Position numbers and translations under genes: made by a program. The notes beneath the pieces are model-generated. The model did not search any database. It was not told the origin of the DNA and saw only the letters and a program-made list of their open reading frames with translations. Positions 28,490 to 37,730 of a stretch of 64,000 bases of DNA are shown here, piece by piece. The DNA is from Buttiauxella gaviniae ATCC 51604 (GTDB lineage: Bacteria > Pseudomonadota > Gammaproteobacteria > Enterobacterales > Enterobacteriaceae). The stretch is from assembly GCF_001654835.1 (NCBI RefSeq), contig NZ_LXEP01000031.1, positions 310,001 through 374,000 of the forward strand, written 5' to 3'. Each line of letters begins with the position of its first letter. Position 1 is the first letter of the stretch.

Positions 28490-28515
28490 CCATCCTCCTT
28501 GAAAAAGGAGGATGG
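28490..28515 (-). terminator. Stem-loop after dps
   Basis: Perfect 11-pair stem CCATCCTCCTT / AAGGAGGATGG with a 4-base loop, 20 bases after the dps stop. Little T-run follows, so the strength of termination is uncertain. Confidence 0.65.
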
Positions 28516-28534
28516 AGTAACAAACTGCTAGCAA

Positions 28535-29305
<771 letters not shown>

Positions 29306-29330
29306 TACCGTGGTCACAATAACCACGGTA
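29306..29330 (-). terminator. Stem-loop after rhtA
   Basis: TACCGTGGT / ACCACGGTA, 9 pairs with a 7-base loop, 15 bases after the rhtA stop. T-run is weak on both strands. Confidence 0.5.
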
Positions 29331-29344
29331 TATAATATGGGTAA

Positions 29345-30232
29345 TTAATTTACGTCAACGCTGGTAATCTGAGCTTCACGTTTGATGGTCAGTGTTGAAC
29401 CGATGGACGCTGCGATAATTGACAGTAGTGCAAGCCATTGTACAAGCGTCAGATGTTCACCAAGGAAGAGCATGCCAGACAGCGCCGCAAGTCCAGGCTC
29501 CATGCTCATCAACGTACCAAAAGTGCGTGTGGGTAAGCGTGTAAGAGCGATCATTTCCAGAGAGTAGGGCAGAGCCGTCGATAAAATCGCGACACCCAGA
29601 CCGAGCGGTATTAGTGACCAGTGCCAAAGCGCTTCACCCGCCTGCCAGGCGCCAATTGGGACAAAAATAACAGCCGCGATTAACGACCCGAAAGCCACTG
29701 TTGCCGGGCCGTGATCGGCCCCCGCTTTTTGGCCAAATAGAATGTAAATCGCCCAGCAAGCACCTGCACCCAAAGCAAAAGCGGCCCCCGCTAAATCAAC
29801 GCTCGAAATCGACTGCCCGAGCGGCAGCAGGAACCACAAACCCAACACCGCAAGAATTACCCAGACAAAATCAACGGCACGGCGCGAAGCAAACAACGCT
29901 ACGGCAAGCGGGCCGGTGAACTCCAGGGCGACGGCAATACCCAAGGGAACAGTCTGAATAGATAAATAGAAGAGGTAGTTCATTCCACCAAGAGCCAGGC
30001 CATACATCAGCAAGGGGAAACGTTGCTCTGCTTTAAAACGCAAACGCCATGGTTTGAAAATCACCACCAAAATTAGCGTACCCAAGGCAAGACGCAGTGC
30101 TGTAACACCTGGCGCACCAACCAATGGGAACAAAGATTTCGCAAGTGAAGCGCCACTTTGAATTGAGGTCATAGCAATTAAAAGAACGACGATGGGTAAC
30201 CAAACTGGGGTTTTACGTGGCGATAGCGGCAT
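29345..30232 (-). CDS. rhtA: Threonine/homoserine exporter RhtA
   Basis: 295 residues, as in E. coli. RhtA (YbiF) is a drug/metabolite-transporter family exporter for threonine, homoserine and other amino acids. It has ten predicted helices in two EamA repeats; motifs SLFPLVGAPGVTALRLALGTLI in the first and PTRTFGTLMSMEPGLAALSGMLFLGE in the second match the family. It diverges from ompX, with about 370 bp between. Confidence 0.96.
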   Translation of the reverse strand: MPLSPRKTPVWLPIVVLLIAMTSIQSGASLAKSLFPLVGAPGVTALRLALGTLILVVIFKPWRLRFKAEQRFPLLMYGLALGGMNYLFYLSIQTVPLGIAVALEFTGPLAVALFASRRAVDFVWVILAVLGLWFLLPLGQSISSVDLAGAAFALGAGACWAIYILFGQKAGADHGPATVAFGSLIAAVIFVPIGAWQAGEALWHWSLIPLGLGVAILSTALPYSLEMIALTRLPTRTFGTLMSMEPGLAALSGMLFLGEHLTLVQWLALLSIIAASIGSTLTIKREAQITSVDVN

Positions 30233-30601
30233 CCTGCTTCCTGTCAGTCAGTGTCTAATTCGGTCAAGAAAATAAAAGTAACCCCAGTGTAAATGAATAA
30301 GTTATGGCTGGTTGAGAATTCATTGAAAAAAATAATTGTCTGATGCAGTACCATAACAGCCTGATTGCGTAAGTTTTGTTCAGGTGAGTTTAAGAATTAT
30401 CTGGATGACGATGTTGCGATTCATGCCAATAATTAGCGCGTTTTTGGTTAAAAGCGCTGCAAATTGAAGGGACTACGATGTAATGGAAATGTTCTGTTAC
30501 AGGAAAGGAATCGTTAGACAACGTAAATGTCGCAGAGTTTCTTACACAATTTTGATATATTAAAAACTTAGAAGTTACTTGAAGCACATTTGAGGTGGAT
30601 T
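30233..30601. other. Gap between rhtA and ompX
   Basis: Divergent promoter region of about 370 bp. A -10-like TATATT at 30556-30561 could serve ompX with a leader of about 35 bases. No small gene or strong RNA structure was seen. Confidence 0.45.
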
Positions 30602-31102
30602 ATGAAAAAAATTGCATGTCTTTCAGCACTGGCTTGTGTTCTGGCCGTTTCCGTTGGTACCGCATCTGCAGCTAGCACCGTAACTGGTGGCTACGCACAA
30701 AGCGATATGCAGGGCAAAGCTAACAAAGCTGGCGGTTTCAACCTGAAATACCGTTATGAAAACGACACCCCGCTGGGTTACATCGGTTCTTTCACTTACA
30801 CCGAGAAAAACCGCAGCGAAGCTGACGTTTATAACAAATCACAATACTACGGCATCACTGCTGGTCCAGCTTACCGCATCAATGATTGGGCAAGCATCTA
30901 CGGTGTAGTCGGTGTTGGTTACGGTAAATTCCAGACTACTGGCGCAACTGATACAAACACCAGCGACTACGGTTTCTCCTACGGCGCAGGTATGCAGTTC
31001 AACCCAATTGAAAACGTTGCTCTGGACGTTTCCTACGAGCAGAGCCGCATCCGTAATGTTGATGTTGGCACCTGGATCGCAGGCGTGGGTTACCGCTTCT
31101 AA
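30602..31102 (+). CDS. ompX: Outer membrane protein OmpX
   Basis: 166 residues, an eight-stranded outer-membrane beta-barrel. A 23- to 24-residue signal peptide ends near ASAA. The family motifs GGFNLKYRYE, YGITAGPAYRINDWASIYGVVGVGYGKF and the C-terminal phenylalanine (GYRF) needed for barrel assembly are present. It is about five residues shorter than E. coli OmpX, mostly in the surface loops after SFTYTEK and after KFQTT. The ATG follows GAGGTGG, the region that the sRNA CyaR pairs with in E. coli and Salmonella (established there, not shown here). Confidence 0.96.
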   Translation: MKKIACLSALACVLAVSVGTASAASTVTGGYAQSDMQGKANKAGGFNLKYRYENDTPLGYIGSFTYTEKNRSEADVYNKSQYYGITAGPAYRINDWASIYGVVGVGYGKFQTTGATDTNTSDYGFSYGAGMQFNPIENVALDVSYEQSRIRNVDVGTWIAGVGYRF

Positions 31103-31124
31103 TTTCACTTTAACTAGTGAAAAT

Positions 31125-31153
31125 AAAAATCCGCCCATAGTGGCGGATTTTTT
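31125..31153 (+). terminator. Bidirectional terminator ompX/opgE
   Basis: AAAATCCGCC / GGCGGATTTT with a 6-base loop, T-run on both strands. It lies between the convergent genes ompX and opgE. Confidence 0.9.
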
Positions 31154-31170
31154 TATCTCTGCAATTTGAG

Positions 31171-32757
31171 TTAGCGCGTTTTAGTTTCAAATACATCCGT
31201 CTGCAAATGAGTATAGTCCACCTTCTTAAGCTTAAAGTTGGTGATGTAGACAGGCCCCGCGTTCTGCTCAGAAATGAACTTGTACTTTGGCGTTAACTCT
31301 TTGGTTTTAATCCCCGTCCAGGCTGAGAAGAAATTCAGGAAATCGTTCGCTGAACGCCGTGCTTTTATCTGGCGATGTTCTTTATCATCACTTGATAGCA
31401 CCATAAACGGCACCTGGAAGTTTTGCTGGAACTCATCATCATGCGCCAGATATTGCACCTTGGTGCCGCGTTCTTTGATGGCAAGACCGTGATCGGAGAA
31501 GTAAGCCATCGAGAAACTTTCACCGCTATTTTGCAGCTGCTGATAGAGTTGTTTTAGCAGGTCGTCGGTTTGCGTCATGCTGTAGATATAACAAGAGGTC
31601 TCTTTCGACTGAACGAAATCTTTATATTTACCCTGAGTACGGTCGCAAGCCTGTGGGTGTGAACCCATCAAATGCAACACAATCAGCTGTGGAGTGGTGC
31701 GCGGGGTGGCAAATACTTGTGCCGTCATCTTAAGCAGCGCTTCGTCACGGGTGTTTTTATCCGCTTCAAAATCCCCACTTTTCAGGAACTGTACTTCATC
31801 AGCACGCTTGGCGATGCTGGCGATGGCAGTGTCGTATTCACCAATTTGCCCCTGGTTTGAGAACCACCAGGTCTGGAAACCAGCACGGTTTGCCAGCGTA
31901 ATAATGTTGTCCTGATATTGCGGTTTGCCATCAATGACGCGGTTAAGCGTCATGCCCAGCGATTTCTGTGTGGAACCACTGGCCGATACATAATCCATGA
32001 AGATATTGCCATTCACCTTGCTTGCGAACGGGGTGTTATCCCAGTGACCGCCGAATGCACCTAACGCATCGCGACGCGCGCTTTCACCAATCACCACTAC
32101 ATAAATTTGGTACTTTGGTTTAACCGCCAGCACATTCCAGGTGTCCTTCATTTGTGAGAAGGCCTGCATACGAGTTTGTTCGTCAATGACTTCCTGGTTG
32201 TTAACCACCACATCTTTAACAAAGCGGAATACTGGATAACCAGAGTCTTTGATTTTGAACACGCCACCGTAAGCCAGGTTTTGTACTGGTGCGACAAAGA
32301 AGCAGACCACGCTCACCACCAGACATAAACTGTCGAAATGGCACCATGATCTTTTTTTCGGTGTGACTTTGCGCCGTACGGCGATAACACCGAGCACCAG
32401 AATAAACACCGACACCAAATAGCTGTACCACGGGAAAATAGTCATCAATTCCGTGGATTCTTCGAAGTTGGTCGAATGCAGGGCAAGCAGGGTATTAAAG
32501 TTCGGCGAGCCGTAGGCCTGACCAAAAGGGAAATACATTGCAGCAATCAGGCTGCAAATCGCCAGCAAACCTTTTTGTAATTTGGGCGCGCTGCGCCACA
32601 ACAGCATTAATACGCAACTAAATGCGACTGCGTAGAGAATGCTAAATTCATAACCGAGTGCGAAGTTAATCAGTAATGACTGCAGGAAATAAAAGCCAGT
32701 CCACGGATTGAGCGCAATTGCGCGGGTCGTCAGGGTATCTTTAACCGTTAAATTCAT
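31171..32757 (-). CDS. opgE: Phosphoethanolamine transferase OpgE
   Basis: 528 residues (E. coli YbiP: 527). OpgE adds phosphoethanolamine to osmoregulated periplasmic glucans. The N-terminal 150 residues hold four to five membrane helices; the rest is a periplasmic alkaline-phosphatase/sulfatase fold. Visible catalytic regions are VVIGESARRDALGAFG, the T-containing SGSTQKSLG, LHLMGSHPQACDR and YFSDHGLA. These are the EptA-type metal and nucleophile motifs. Start ATG at 32757. Confidence 0.95.
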   Translation of the reverse strand: MNLTVKDTLTTRAIALNPWTGFYFLQSLLINFALGYEFSILYAVAFSCVLMLLWRSAPKLQKGLLAICSLIAAMYFPFGQAYGSPNFNTLLALHSTNFEESTELMTIFPWYSYLVSVFILVLGVIAVRRKVTPKKRSWCHFDSLCLVVSVVCFFVAPVQNLAYGGVFKIKDSGYPVFRFVKDVVVNNQEVIDEQTRMQAFSQMKDTWNVLAVKPKYQIYVVVIGESARRDALGAFGGHWDNTPFASKVNGNIFMDYVSASGSTQKSLGMTLNRVIDGKPQYQDNIITLANRAGFQTWWFSNQGQIGEYDTAIASIAKRADEVQFLKSGDFEADKNTRDEALLKMTAQVFATPRTTPQLIVLHLMGSHPQACDRTQGKYKDFVQSKETSCYIYSMTQTDDLLKQLYQQLQNSGESFSMAYFSDHGLAIKERGTKVQYLAHDDEFQQNFQVPFMVLSSDDKEHRQIKARRSANDFLNFFSAWTGIKTKELTPKYKFISEQNAGPVYITNFKLKKVDYTHLQTDVFETKTR

Positions 32758-33076
32758 GTTTATCGAGATCTACTAAACGCCATGCGAAAACCCTGGCGAC
32801 GAGGGTAAGAACCTGCCTGACAGACGGAAAAGAAAGGAAACTGGACCGCATCTGCGGGCCGCTTCATGTTCAGGGCTGCAAGAAGATAGAGCGGTACGAT
32901 AAGAAGATCAACTGATAAGCGAAATGTGTTTTGCGAAGCCGGTAACAAATCCGACAAATGATAGGGTTAAAGCCCGAAAACGCGGGATACTCACTGAATC
33001 TATTTAAATGAAAAATGACAAACAGGCGAAAGAAACCATTCAGAGAGACTGAAGGAGAAGAAGGCAGGGCGACTGC
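32758..33076. other. Gap between mntS and opgE
   Basis: About 320 bp. An open frame of 65 codons exists on the minus strand (32760-32957) but has no ribosome site or family likeness, so I do not call it. The stretch should hold the opgE promoter. Confidence 0.45.
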
Positions 33077-33205
33077 CTACGACTTCGGTTTTTCGCCCTG
33101 CTGTGGTTTCCCGGAAACCCAATCACACAACATATTGAGCAGCATTAGCCGCACTTGAAACGGGGAATGTGTAAACACGCTCATACACCTCTTAAATTCG
33201 TTCAT
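33077..33205 (-). CDS. mntS: Small manganese-homeostasis protein MntS
   Basis: 42 residues, exactly the E. coli length, starting MNEFKRCM and containing HSPFQVRLMLL and MLCDWV. MntS raises intracellular manganese, by inhibiting the exporter MntP, when manganese is scarce. A strong AGGAGG lies seven bases before the ATG. The transcript was originally described as sRNA RybA. It is divergent from mntR and shares its MntR box. It is easy to miss because of its size. Confidence 0.93.
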   Translation of the reverse strand: MNEFKRCMSVFTHSPFQVRLMLLNMLCDWVSGKPQQGEKPKS

Positions 33206-33268
33206 TTTTTCCTCCTCTTAACATCTGCTGCCCTTAGATCCTTTAAAGGCTGACTGCATTACATACAG

Positions 33269-33286
33269 ATATAGCATAGGCTATAT
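33269..33286. promoter_or_regulatory. MntR operator between mntS and mntR
   Basis: The palindrome ATATAGC-ATAG-GCTATAT lies 64 bases before mntS. It resembles the MntR box of E. coli mntS and mntH (an AGC-AxxG-GCT core with AT-rich arms). Confidence 0.75.
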
Positions 33287-33395
33287 TGTATAGCTATTGC
33301 TAATTCGTTAAATTTTTGTGCTTCCGAGCTGCTGGTTTACAATGGGGCCAAATGTCGTCATTGGACGATGCCGTGCCACTGTTAGAGGAAGCATC

Positions 33396-33866
33396 ATGAG
33401 CCGTACTACGGGCCAAAAAAATAAACAGAAAGTGATGCCGTTGGTAAATGTTGAAGAGCATGTTGAAGGCTTTAGGCAGGTGCGGGAAGCGCATCGCCGT
33501 GAATTAATTGATGATTATGTTGAGCTGATTTCTGATTTAATTCGCGAGGTTGGAGAGGTGCGCCAGGTTGATATGGCCGCACGTCTGGGAGTCTCCCAAC
33601 CTACGGTTGCAAAAATGTTAAAAAGACTCGCCTCGGTTGGGCTTATTGAACAAATTCCATGGCGCGGTGTGTTTCTGACTCCGGAAGGGGAGAAACTGGC
33701 GCAAATGAGTCGTGAACGTCATCAGATCGTCGAAAACTTTTTCCTCGCGCTGGGTATTAGTGCAGAAACTGCAAGAATTGACGCCGAAGGTGTTGAGCAC
33801 CACGTTAGTGAAGAGACGTTGGAAGCATTTCGCCTGTTTAGTGAGAAGCGAGGGTTCACGCAGTAA
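33396..33866 (+). CDS. mntR: Manganese-responsive regulator MntR
   Basis: 156 residues (E. coli: 155). MntR is a DtxR-family dimer that binds Mn(II) and represses mntH and mntS and activates mntP. The winged helix is [21 protein letters not shown]. Metal ligands are in [18 protein letters not shown] and [10 protein letters not shown] and VEHHVSEE. I chose the ATG at 33396, after AGAGGA; an extension to 33318 has no homology. It overlaps ybiR by one base (TAATG). Confidence 0.96.
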   Translation: MSRTTGQKNKQKVMPLVNVEEHVEGFRQVREAHRRELIDDYVELISDLIREVGEVRQVDMAARLGVSQPTVAKMLKRLASVGLIEQIPWRGVFLTPEGEKLAQMSRERHQIVENFFLALGISAETARIDAEGVEHHVSEETLEAFRLFSEKRGFTQ

Positions 33867-34984
33867 TGTTGCTCAACCTGGTTCGTCCCTTTGCGCGCGA
33901 CCGCTTTCTTCATCTATTGCTGCTTGTCGGTGTGGCGCTGAGTTTTGTTGCGCCATTTCAGCCGAAGAGTTGGGTCCATGCTATCGACTGGCACACCATC
34001 ATTACGCTCGCAGGTTTAATGATGTTGACCAAAGGCGTGGAGCTAAGCGGTTATTTCGATGTGCTGGGCCGCCGCATGGTGAAGCGTTTTGATAACGAAC
34101 GAACCCTGGCGATGTTTTTGGTCAGCGCAGCGGCTCTGCTTTCTACATTTCTGACTAACGATGTCGCTCTGTTTATTATTGTTCCGTTGACCATTACGTT
34201 GAAGAAACTATGTGCGATACCGACCAGTCGGCTCATCATATTTGAAGCCCTGGCGGTGAATGCCGGGTCGCTGCTCACACCGATTGGCAATCCGCAGAAT
34301 ATTTTGTTGTGGGGGCGGTCGGGTTTATCGTTTGGCGAATTCACCTGGCAAATGGCCCCGCTGGCGCTGGCGATAATGGCCAGTTTGCTTGTGTTGTGCT
34401 GGTTCTGCTTCCCCACTAAAAAGCTTATCTATCAGACTCACGATAAACGCCATGACTGGCAGCCGCGATTAGTGCTGAGCTGCTTGGTACTTTACGTTGT
34501 ATTTATTGTTTCACTGGAGTTAAAGCAGGAGATCTGGGGACTGGCTGTGGTGGCTGTAGGCTTTTTGCTACTGGCGCGCCGGGTGTTACTGAGTATCGAC
34601 TGGAGTTTGCTGCTGGTGTTTATGGTGATGTTTATCGACGTTTACCTGATAACGCAGTTGCCGGTGTTACAGCATGCGCTGGCGGGGATTAATCAGCTTT
34701 CAAGCGGCGGGTTGTTTGCTCTGGGCATAGGTTTATCGCAATTTATTAGCAATGTTCCATCGACCATTTTACTGCTCAATTACGTTCCGGCCTCGGTGTT
34801 ACTCGCTTTTGCGGTAAACATCGGCGGTTTTGGCCTACTACCGGGCTCGCTGGCAAATCTGATAGCTCTGCGCATGGCTAACGATCGCCGCATCTGGATA
34901 CGCTTTCACTACTATTCATTGCCGATGCTGTTGTGGGCGGCTGCGGTAGGTTACGGTCTGCTGGTGCTACTAAAACAACTGTAG
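33866..34984 (+). CDS. ybiR: YbiR, ArsB/NhaD-family membrane transporter
   Basis: 372 residues with about ten to eleven helices. It belongs to the ion transporter superfamily, which includes anion permeases such as ArsB and NhaD. The signatures FLTNDVALFIIVPLTI and AVNAGSLLTPIGNPQNILLWGRSG, followed by a repeat-type FISNVPSTILLLNYVP, are clear. The substrate is unknown. Coupling to mntR suggests joint expression, but no functional link to manganese is shown. Confidence 0.93.
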   Translation: MLLNLVRPFARDRFLHLLLLVGVALSFVAPFQPKSWVHAIDWHTIITLAGLMMLTKGVELSGYFDVLGRRMVKRFDNERTLAMFLVSAAALLSTFLTNDVALFIIVPLTITLKKLCAIPTSRLIIFEALAVNAGSLLTPIGNPQNILLWGRSGLSFGEFTWQMAPLALAIMASLLVLCWFCFPTKKLIYQTHDKRHDWQPRLVLSCLVLYVVFIVSLELKQEIWGLAVVAVGFLLLARRVLLSIDWSLLLVFMVMFIDVYLITQLPVLQHALAGINQLSSGGLFALGIGLSQFISNVPSTILLLNYVPASVLLAFAVNIGGFGLLPGSLANLIALRMANDRRIWIRFHYYSLPMLLWAAAVGYGLLVLLKQL

Positions 34985-34996
34985 GGCGGCAGAGGA

Positions 34997-35016
34997 GAGG
35001 GGCTTTACCGCCCCTC
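34997..35016. terminator. Stem-loop between ybiR and ybjI
   Basis: GAGGGGC / GCCCCTC with a 6-base loop between convergent genes. There is no good T-run. Confidence 0.55.
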
Positions 35017-35024
35017 GCTTCGTA

Positions 35025-35840
35025 TTACGCGTTAAACGGCGCTTCTTTCTTCAACACTTTTTCAATCACATCCAGCACACCTTGCTGGTTGCAATGCCCA
35101 GCCTGAAAAGAGGCAATTTGTTTGATTTTTTCAGGGGCATTTGCCATCGCAAAACCATATTTGGCCTGGCGCAGCATTTCTATATCGTTGCCGCCGTCGC
35201 CAAAGGTCACGACTTCGCTGTCATCAATACCCCATTTTTCCTGCAATATCCGCAAGCCATTGGCTTTATGAATACCTGGAATAATCAGATCAATCGAGCC
35301 GTGACCGCTGGTGACTGGGACCATCACACCATCAAGAATTTCAGACAGGGAGTTCATGGTGTCATCTAATAGGCTATCAGGCAGATTCAGCGCGAACTTA
35401 AAGAACACATCGTCCAGATTCGCGAAGTTTTCTACCAGCTCCAGGCGGTGATAGTAGCTACGCGCCATGGTGATAAAGGCATCGTCATAGCTTTTCAGGG
35501 TATAGCCGTTACGTTTGCCACAGGCGATGATATCCACATGCGGCAGTGTCAGCAGGTGGTCAATAACCGTATTGAATTGTTGCTTTGTTAGCTCGCCATT
35601 GAAGGTGTCTTTTTCTTCACTCACTACCCAGCCGCCATTATCGGCAACGAACGAGATCTCGTGGGCAATCTCCGGGAAAAATGAAATCAACTGGAAATAC
35701 TGGTTGCCACTAGCGACCACAAAACGAATCCCTTGCTCTTTCATCTGTGCATAAAGTTCAGCAAAGCGTGCGCGGTTGTACTCTTTGTTATCGTTCAGGA
35801 ACGTACCATCCATGTCGACGGCAATTAATTTCACACTCAT
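35025..35840 (-). CDS. ybjI: HAD-family sugar/FMN phosphatase YbjI
   Basis: 271 residues, as in E. coli YbjI. It is a Cof-type haloacid dehalogenase phosphatase; the E. coli enzyme acts on FMN and some sugar phosphates. HAD motif I is DMDGTFL (9-15), with nucleophile Asp9 and acid Asp11. Motif II is VVASGNQ, motif III contains the Lys in HKANGL, and motif IV is [11 protein letters not shown]. It overlaps ybjJ by 4 bases, as in the E. coli ybjJ-ybjI pair. Confidence 0.93.
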   Translation of the reverse strand: MSVKLIAVDMDGTFLNDNKEYNRARFAELYAQMKEQGIRFVVASGNQYFQLISFFPEIAHEISFVADNGGWVVSEEKDTFNGELTKQQFNTVIDHLLTLPHVDIIACGKRNGYTLKSYDDAFITMARSYYHRLELVENFANLDDVFFKFALNLPDSLLDDTMNSLSEILDGVMVPVTSGHGSIDLIIPGIHKANGLRILQEKWGIDDSEVVTFGDGGNDIEMLRQAKYGFAMANAPEKIKQIASFQAGHCNQQGVLDVIEKVLKKEAPFNA

Positions 35841-37060
35841 CGAACTCTCCCTTCAAGCGAGTTAGTAACAAGGTCTGTAGGTTTTGCGACCGCTTTCGCG
35901 ACCAGGGCTGCGACGACCATCAAACTTAATACGACTAACATGGCAAGGCGCAGGCCGTAATGCTCACCGAGGAAGCCAAGCAGCGGTGGCCCCACCAGGA
36001 ATGCAATATAACCCGATGCAGCAACCACGCTTACGCGAGTCGCCGGATCTGGGCCGGTATCGCCTGCGGCCGAAATGGTTAATGGGAAACCGAGCGAGGT
36101 GCCCAATCCCCACAAAATGACAGAAATACCCGCCACAAAGGCGTTATCGACAAAGATGATTAGACCAATACCCAAAATGCCCATCAACGCGCAGGCTCGC
36201 ACTACCGTCACGCGGCTATAACGGTCAATAAACCAGCCGCCTGTAAAACGCCCGACTGTCATGCCCAGAGTAAAGCCGACATAAATCATCGAGCCAGATG
36301 TTGGGTTAAAGCCATGGCCATCCACCATCAAAAGCGGCAGCCAGTCATTCGCTGAGCCTTCGGCAAACGCCATCGCCAGCACAATGGTGCCGATTAATAT
36401 CAGTTGGAGATCTTTATAAAAGGGCGGGTGGGGCTCGTGCGGGTTTTCTGCATCTACGGCAGCGTTGCTCTTACCTACTCCATGCGGAATGGCGGTAATG
36501 GCAATAACAATTGGCGCAATGACGAGCAGGCCAATGACCAATAAGTGCCCATAGGCGCTGAAATTGATGGCAGTTAAACTCATGCCGATACCCGCGCCTA
36601 CAAGAGTGCCGAGGCTATAGAAACCATGCATCATCGGTAACACGGTCTTTTTCAGCAACCCTTCAACAATGGCACCTTCGACGTTCATCGCCACTTCCGC
36701 TGAACCAAGTCCGGCTCCCAAAATGGCTAAGCCCAGAGCAAATAGCACCGGTGAGGAAAGGTATAGCGCAATGCCCATAACCAGCATGCCGGTTACCATT
36801 AATGTCATACCACTGCGGATGATATTGCGAGTCCCAAAACGCTTAACCAGCCAGCCGGAGCATAAAATTCCGCTCATCGAGCCCACCGATAGGCCAAACA
36901 GCACAATCCCCATACCCGCAGTCGAAACACTTAACGTGTCGCGAATGGCTGGAGTTCGTGTGGCCCAGGAGGCCATAACCAGACCGGGCAGAAAGAAGAA
37001 GGCGAACAGCGCCCAGGTGCGAAGTTGAGTGGCTTTGCGATGGCTAATGGCGGCGGACAT
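35837..37060 (-). CDS. ybjJ: MFS transporter YbjJ
   Basis: 407 residues, twelve likely helices. The MFS loop motif is [13 protein letters not shown], and the family-specific stretches [13 protein letters not shown] and [23 protein letters not shown] match E. coli YbjJ. Substrate is unknown. I chose ATG 37060 (MSAAIS). A TTG at 37087 would add nine residues; neither has a strong ribosome site. The gene is divergent from the TetR regulator rcdA, with a palindrome in between. Confidence 0.9.
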   Translation of the reverse strand: MSAAISHRKATQLRTWALFAFFFLPGLVMASWATRTPAIRDTLSVSTAGMGIVLFGLSVGSMSGILCSGWLVKRFGTRNIIRSGMTLMVTGMLVMGIALYLSSPVLFALGLAILGAGLGSAEVAMNVEGAIVEGLLKKTVLPMMHGFYSLGTLVGAGIGMSLTAINFSAYGHLLVIGLLVIAPIVIAITAIPHGVGKSNAAVDAENPHEPHPPFYKDLQLILIGTIVLAMAFAEGSANDWLPLLMVDGHGFNPTSGSMIYVGFTLGMTVGRFTGGWFIDRYSRVTVVRACALMGILGIGLIIFVDNAFVAGISVILWGLGTSLGFPLTISAAGDTGPDPATRVSVVAASGYIAFLVGPPLLGFLGEHYGLRLAMLVVLSLMVVAALVAKAVAKPTDLVTNSLEGRVR

Positions 37061-37105
37061 AGAAATACCGGTTGGCGGTGAATACAAATTACACTAGCAA
37101 GTTTG

Positions 37106-37119
37106 TGTACATTTGTACA
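37106..37119. promoter_or_regulatory. Palindrome, candidate RcdA operator
   Basis: Perfect repeat TGTACA-tt-TGTACA in the 102-bp divergent gap between ybjJ and the TetR-family gene. Such placement is usual for an autoregulatory operator. Inference. Confidence 0.5.
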
Positions 37120-37162
37120 TATTGCCTGGTAAACTCTTTTAGTTAGTTATTACCGAGCGAAA

Positions 37163-37711
37163 ATGATGAGCAAAGCCCCAAGGCGCAACGATCCAGACCG
37201 GCGAGCCCGCATTGTGGAAGCCACGCTGGATATGCTGGTAGAACACGGTATTAGCCATATCACGCACCGTAAAATTGCCGAAGCAGCGGGCGTTTCTTTA
37301 GGGTCAATGACCTATTATTTTGACGGCATCGAATCGCTACTGAGTGAAGCGTTTACGCAGTTTGCATATCAGATGTCGGACGATTACCGTCACCGCATGG
37401 AACAAGCCCGCAATCGTGATGAAGCCTGCGAGGCGATAGTCGATATGATTTGCGGGGAGAAAATTGCCACTTCGTACAACATGCATGTCATGTATCAGCT
37501 TTACGCTTACGCCAACCGCAACCCGGCGCTAAAAATCATCATGCAGGACTGGATGTGCCGCAGCCAACAAGTGTTGGAAGCCTTCTTTGACCCGATTACC
37601 GCGCGCGCGTTGGATGCTTTTATCGAAGGTATGACGCTACATTATGTGACCGACAGGAATCCGCTGAGTCGTGAAGACCTCAGAAGAATGCTGGCGAAAA
37701 TTGTAGGCTAG
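37163..37711 (+). CDS. rcdA: TetR-family regulator RcdA (YbjK)
   Basis: 182 residues (E. coli: about 178). The TetR helix-turn-helix is ISHITHRKIAEAAGVSLGSMTYYFDGIESLL (about 27-57). The ligand domain ends with ALDAFIEGMTLHYVTDR, close to E. coli YbjK. RcdA activates csgD and acts in biofilm and stress control. Two adjacent ATG codons (37163, 37166) follow GAGCG. It is divergent from ybjJ. In E. coli it is next to ybjL; here an SDR-like gene is inserted on the far side. Confidence 0.85.
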   Translation: MMSKAPRRNDPDRRARIVEATLDMLVEHGISHITHRKIAEAAGVSLGSMTYYFDGIESLLSEAFTQFAYQMSDDYRHRMEQARNRDEACEAIVDMICGEKIATSYNMHVMYQLYAYANRNPALKIIMQDWMCRSQQVLEAFFDPITARALDAFIEGMTLHYVTDRNPLSREDLRRMLAKIVG

Positions 37712-37730
37712 AGTTTGAATTTCAAACCCG

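Noticed and set aside
32760-32957. 65-codon open frame on the minus strand between mntS and opgE
   Set aside because: No ribosome binding site, low-complexity arginine-rich tail and no recognisable family; likely chance.
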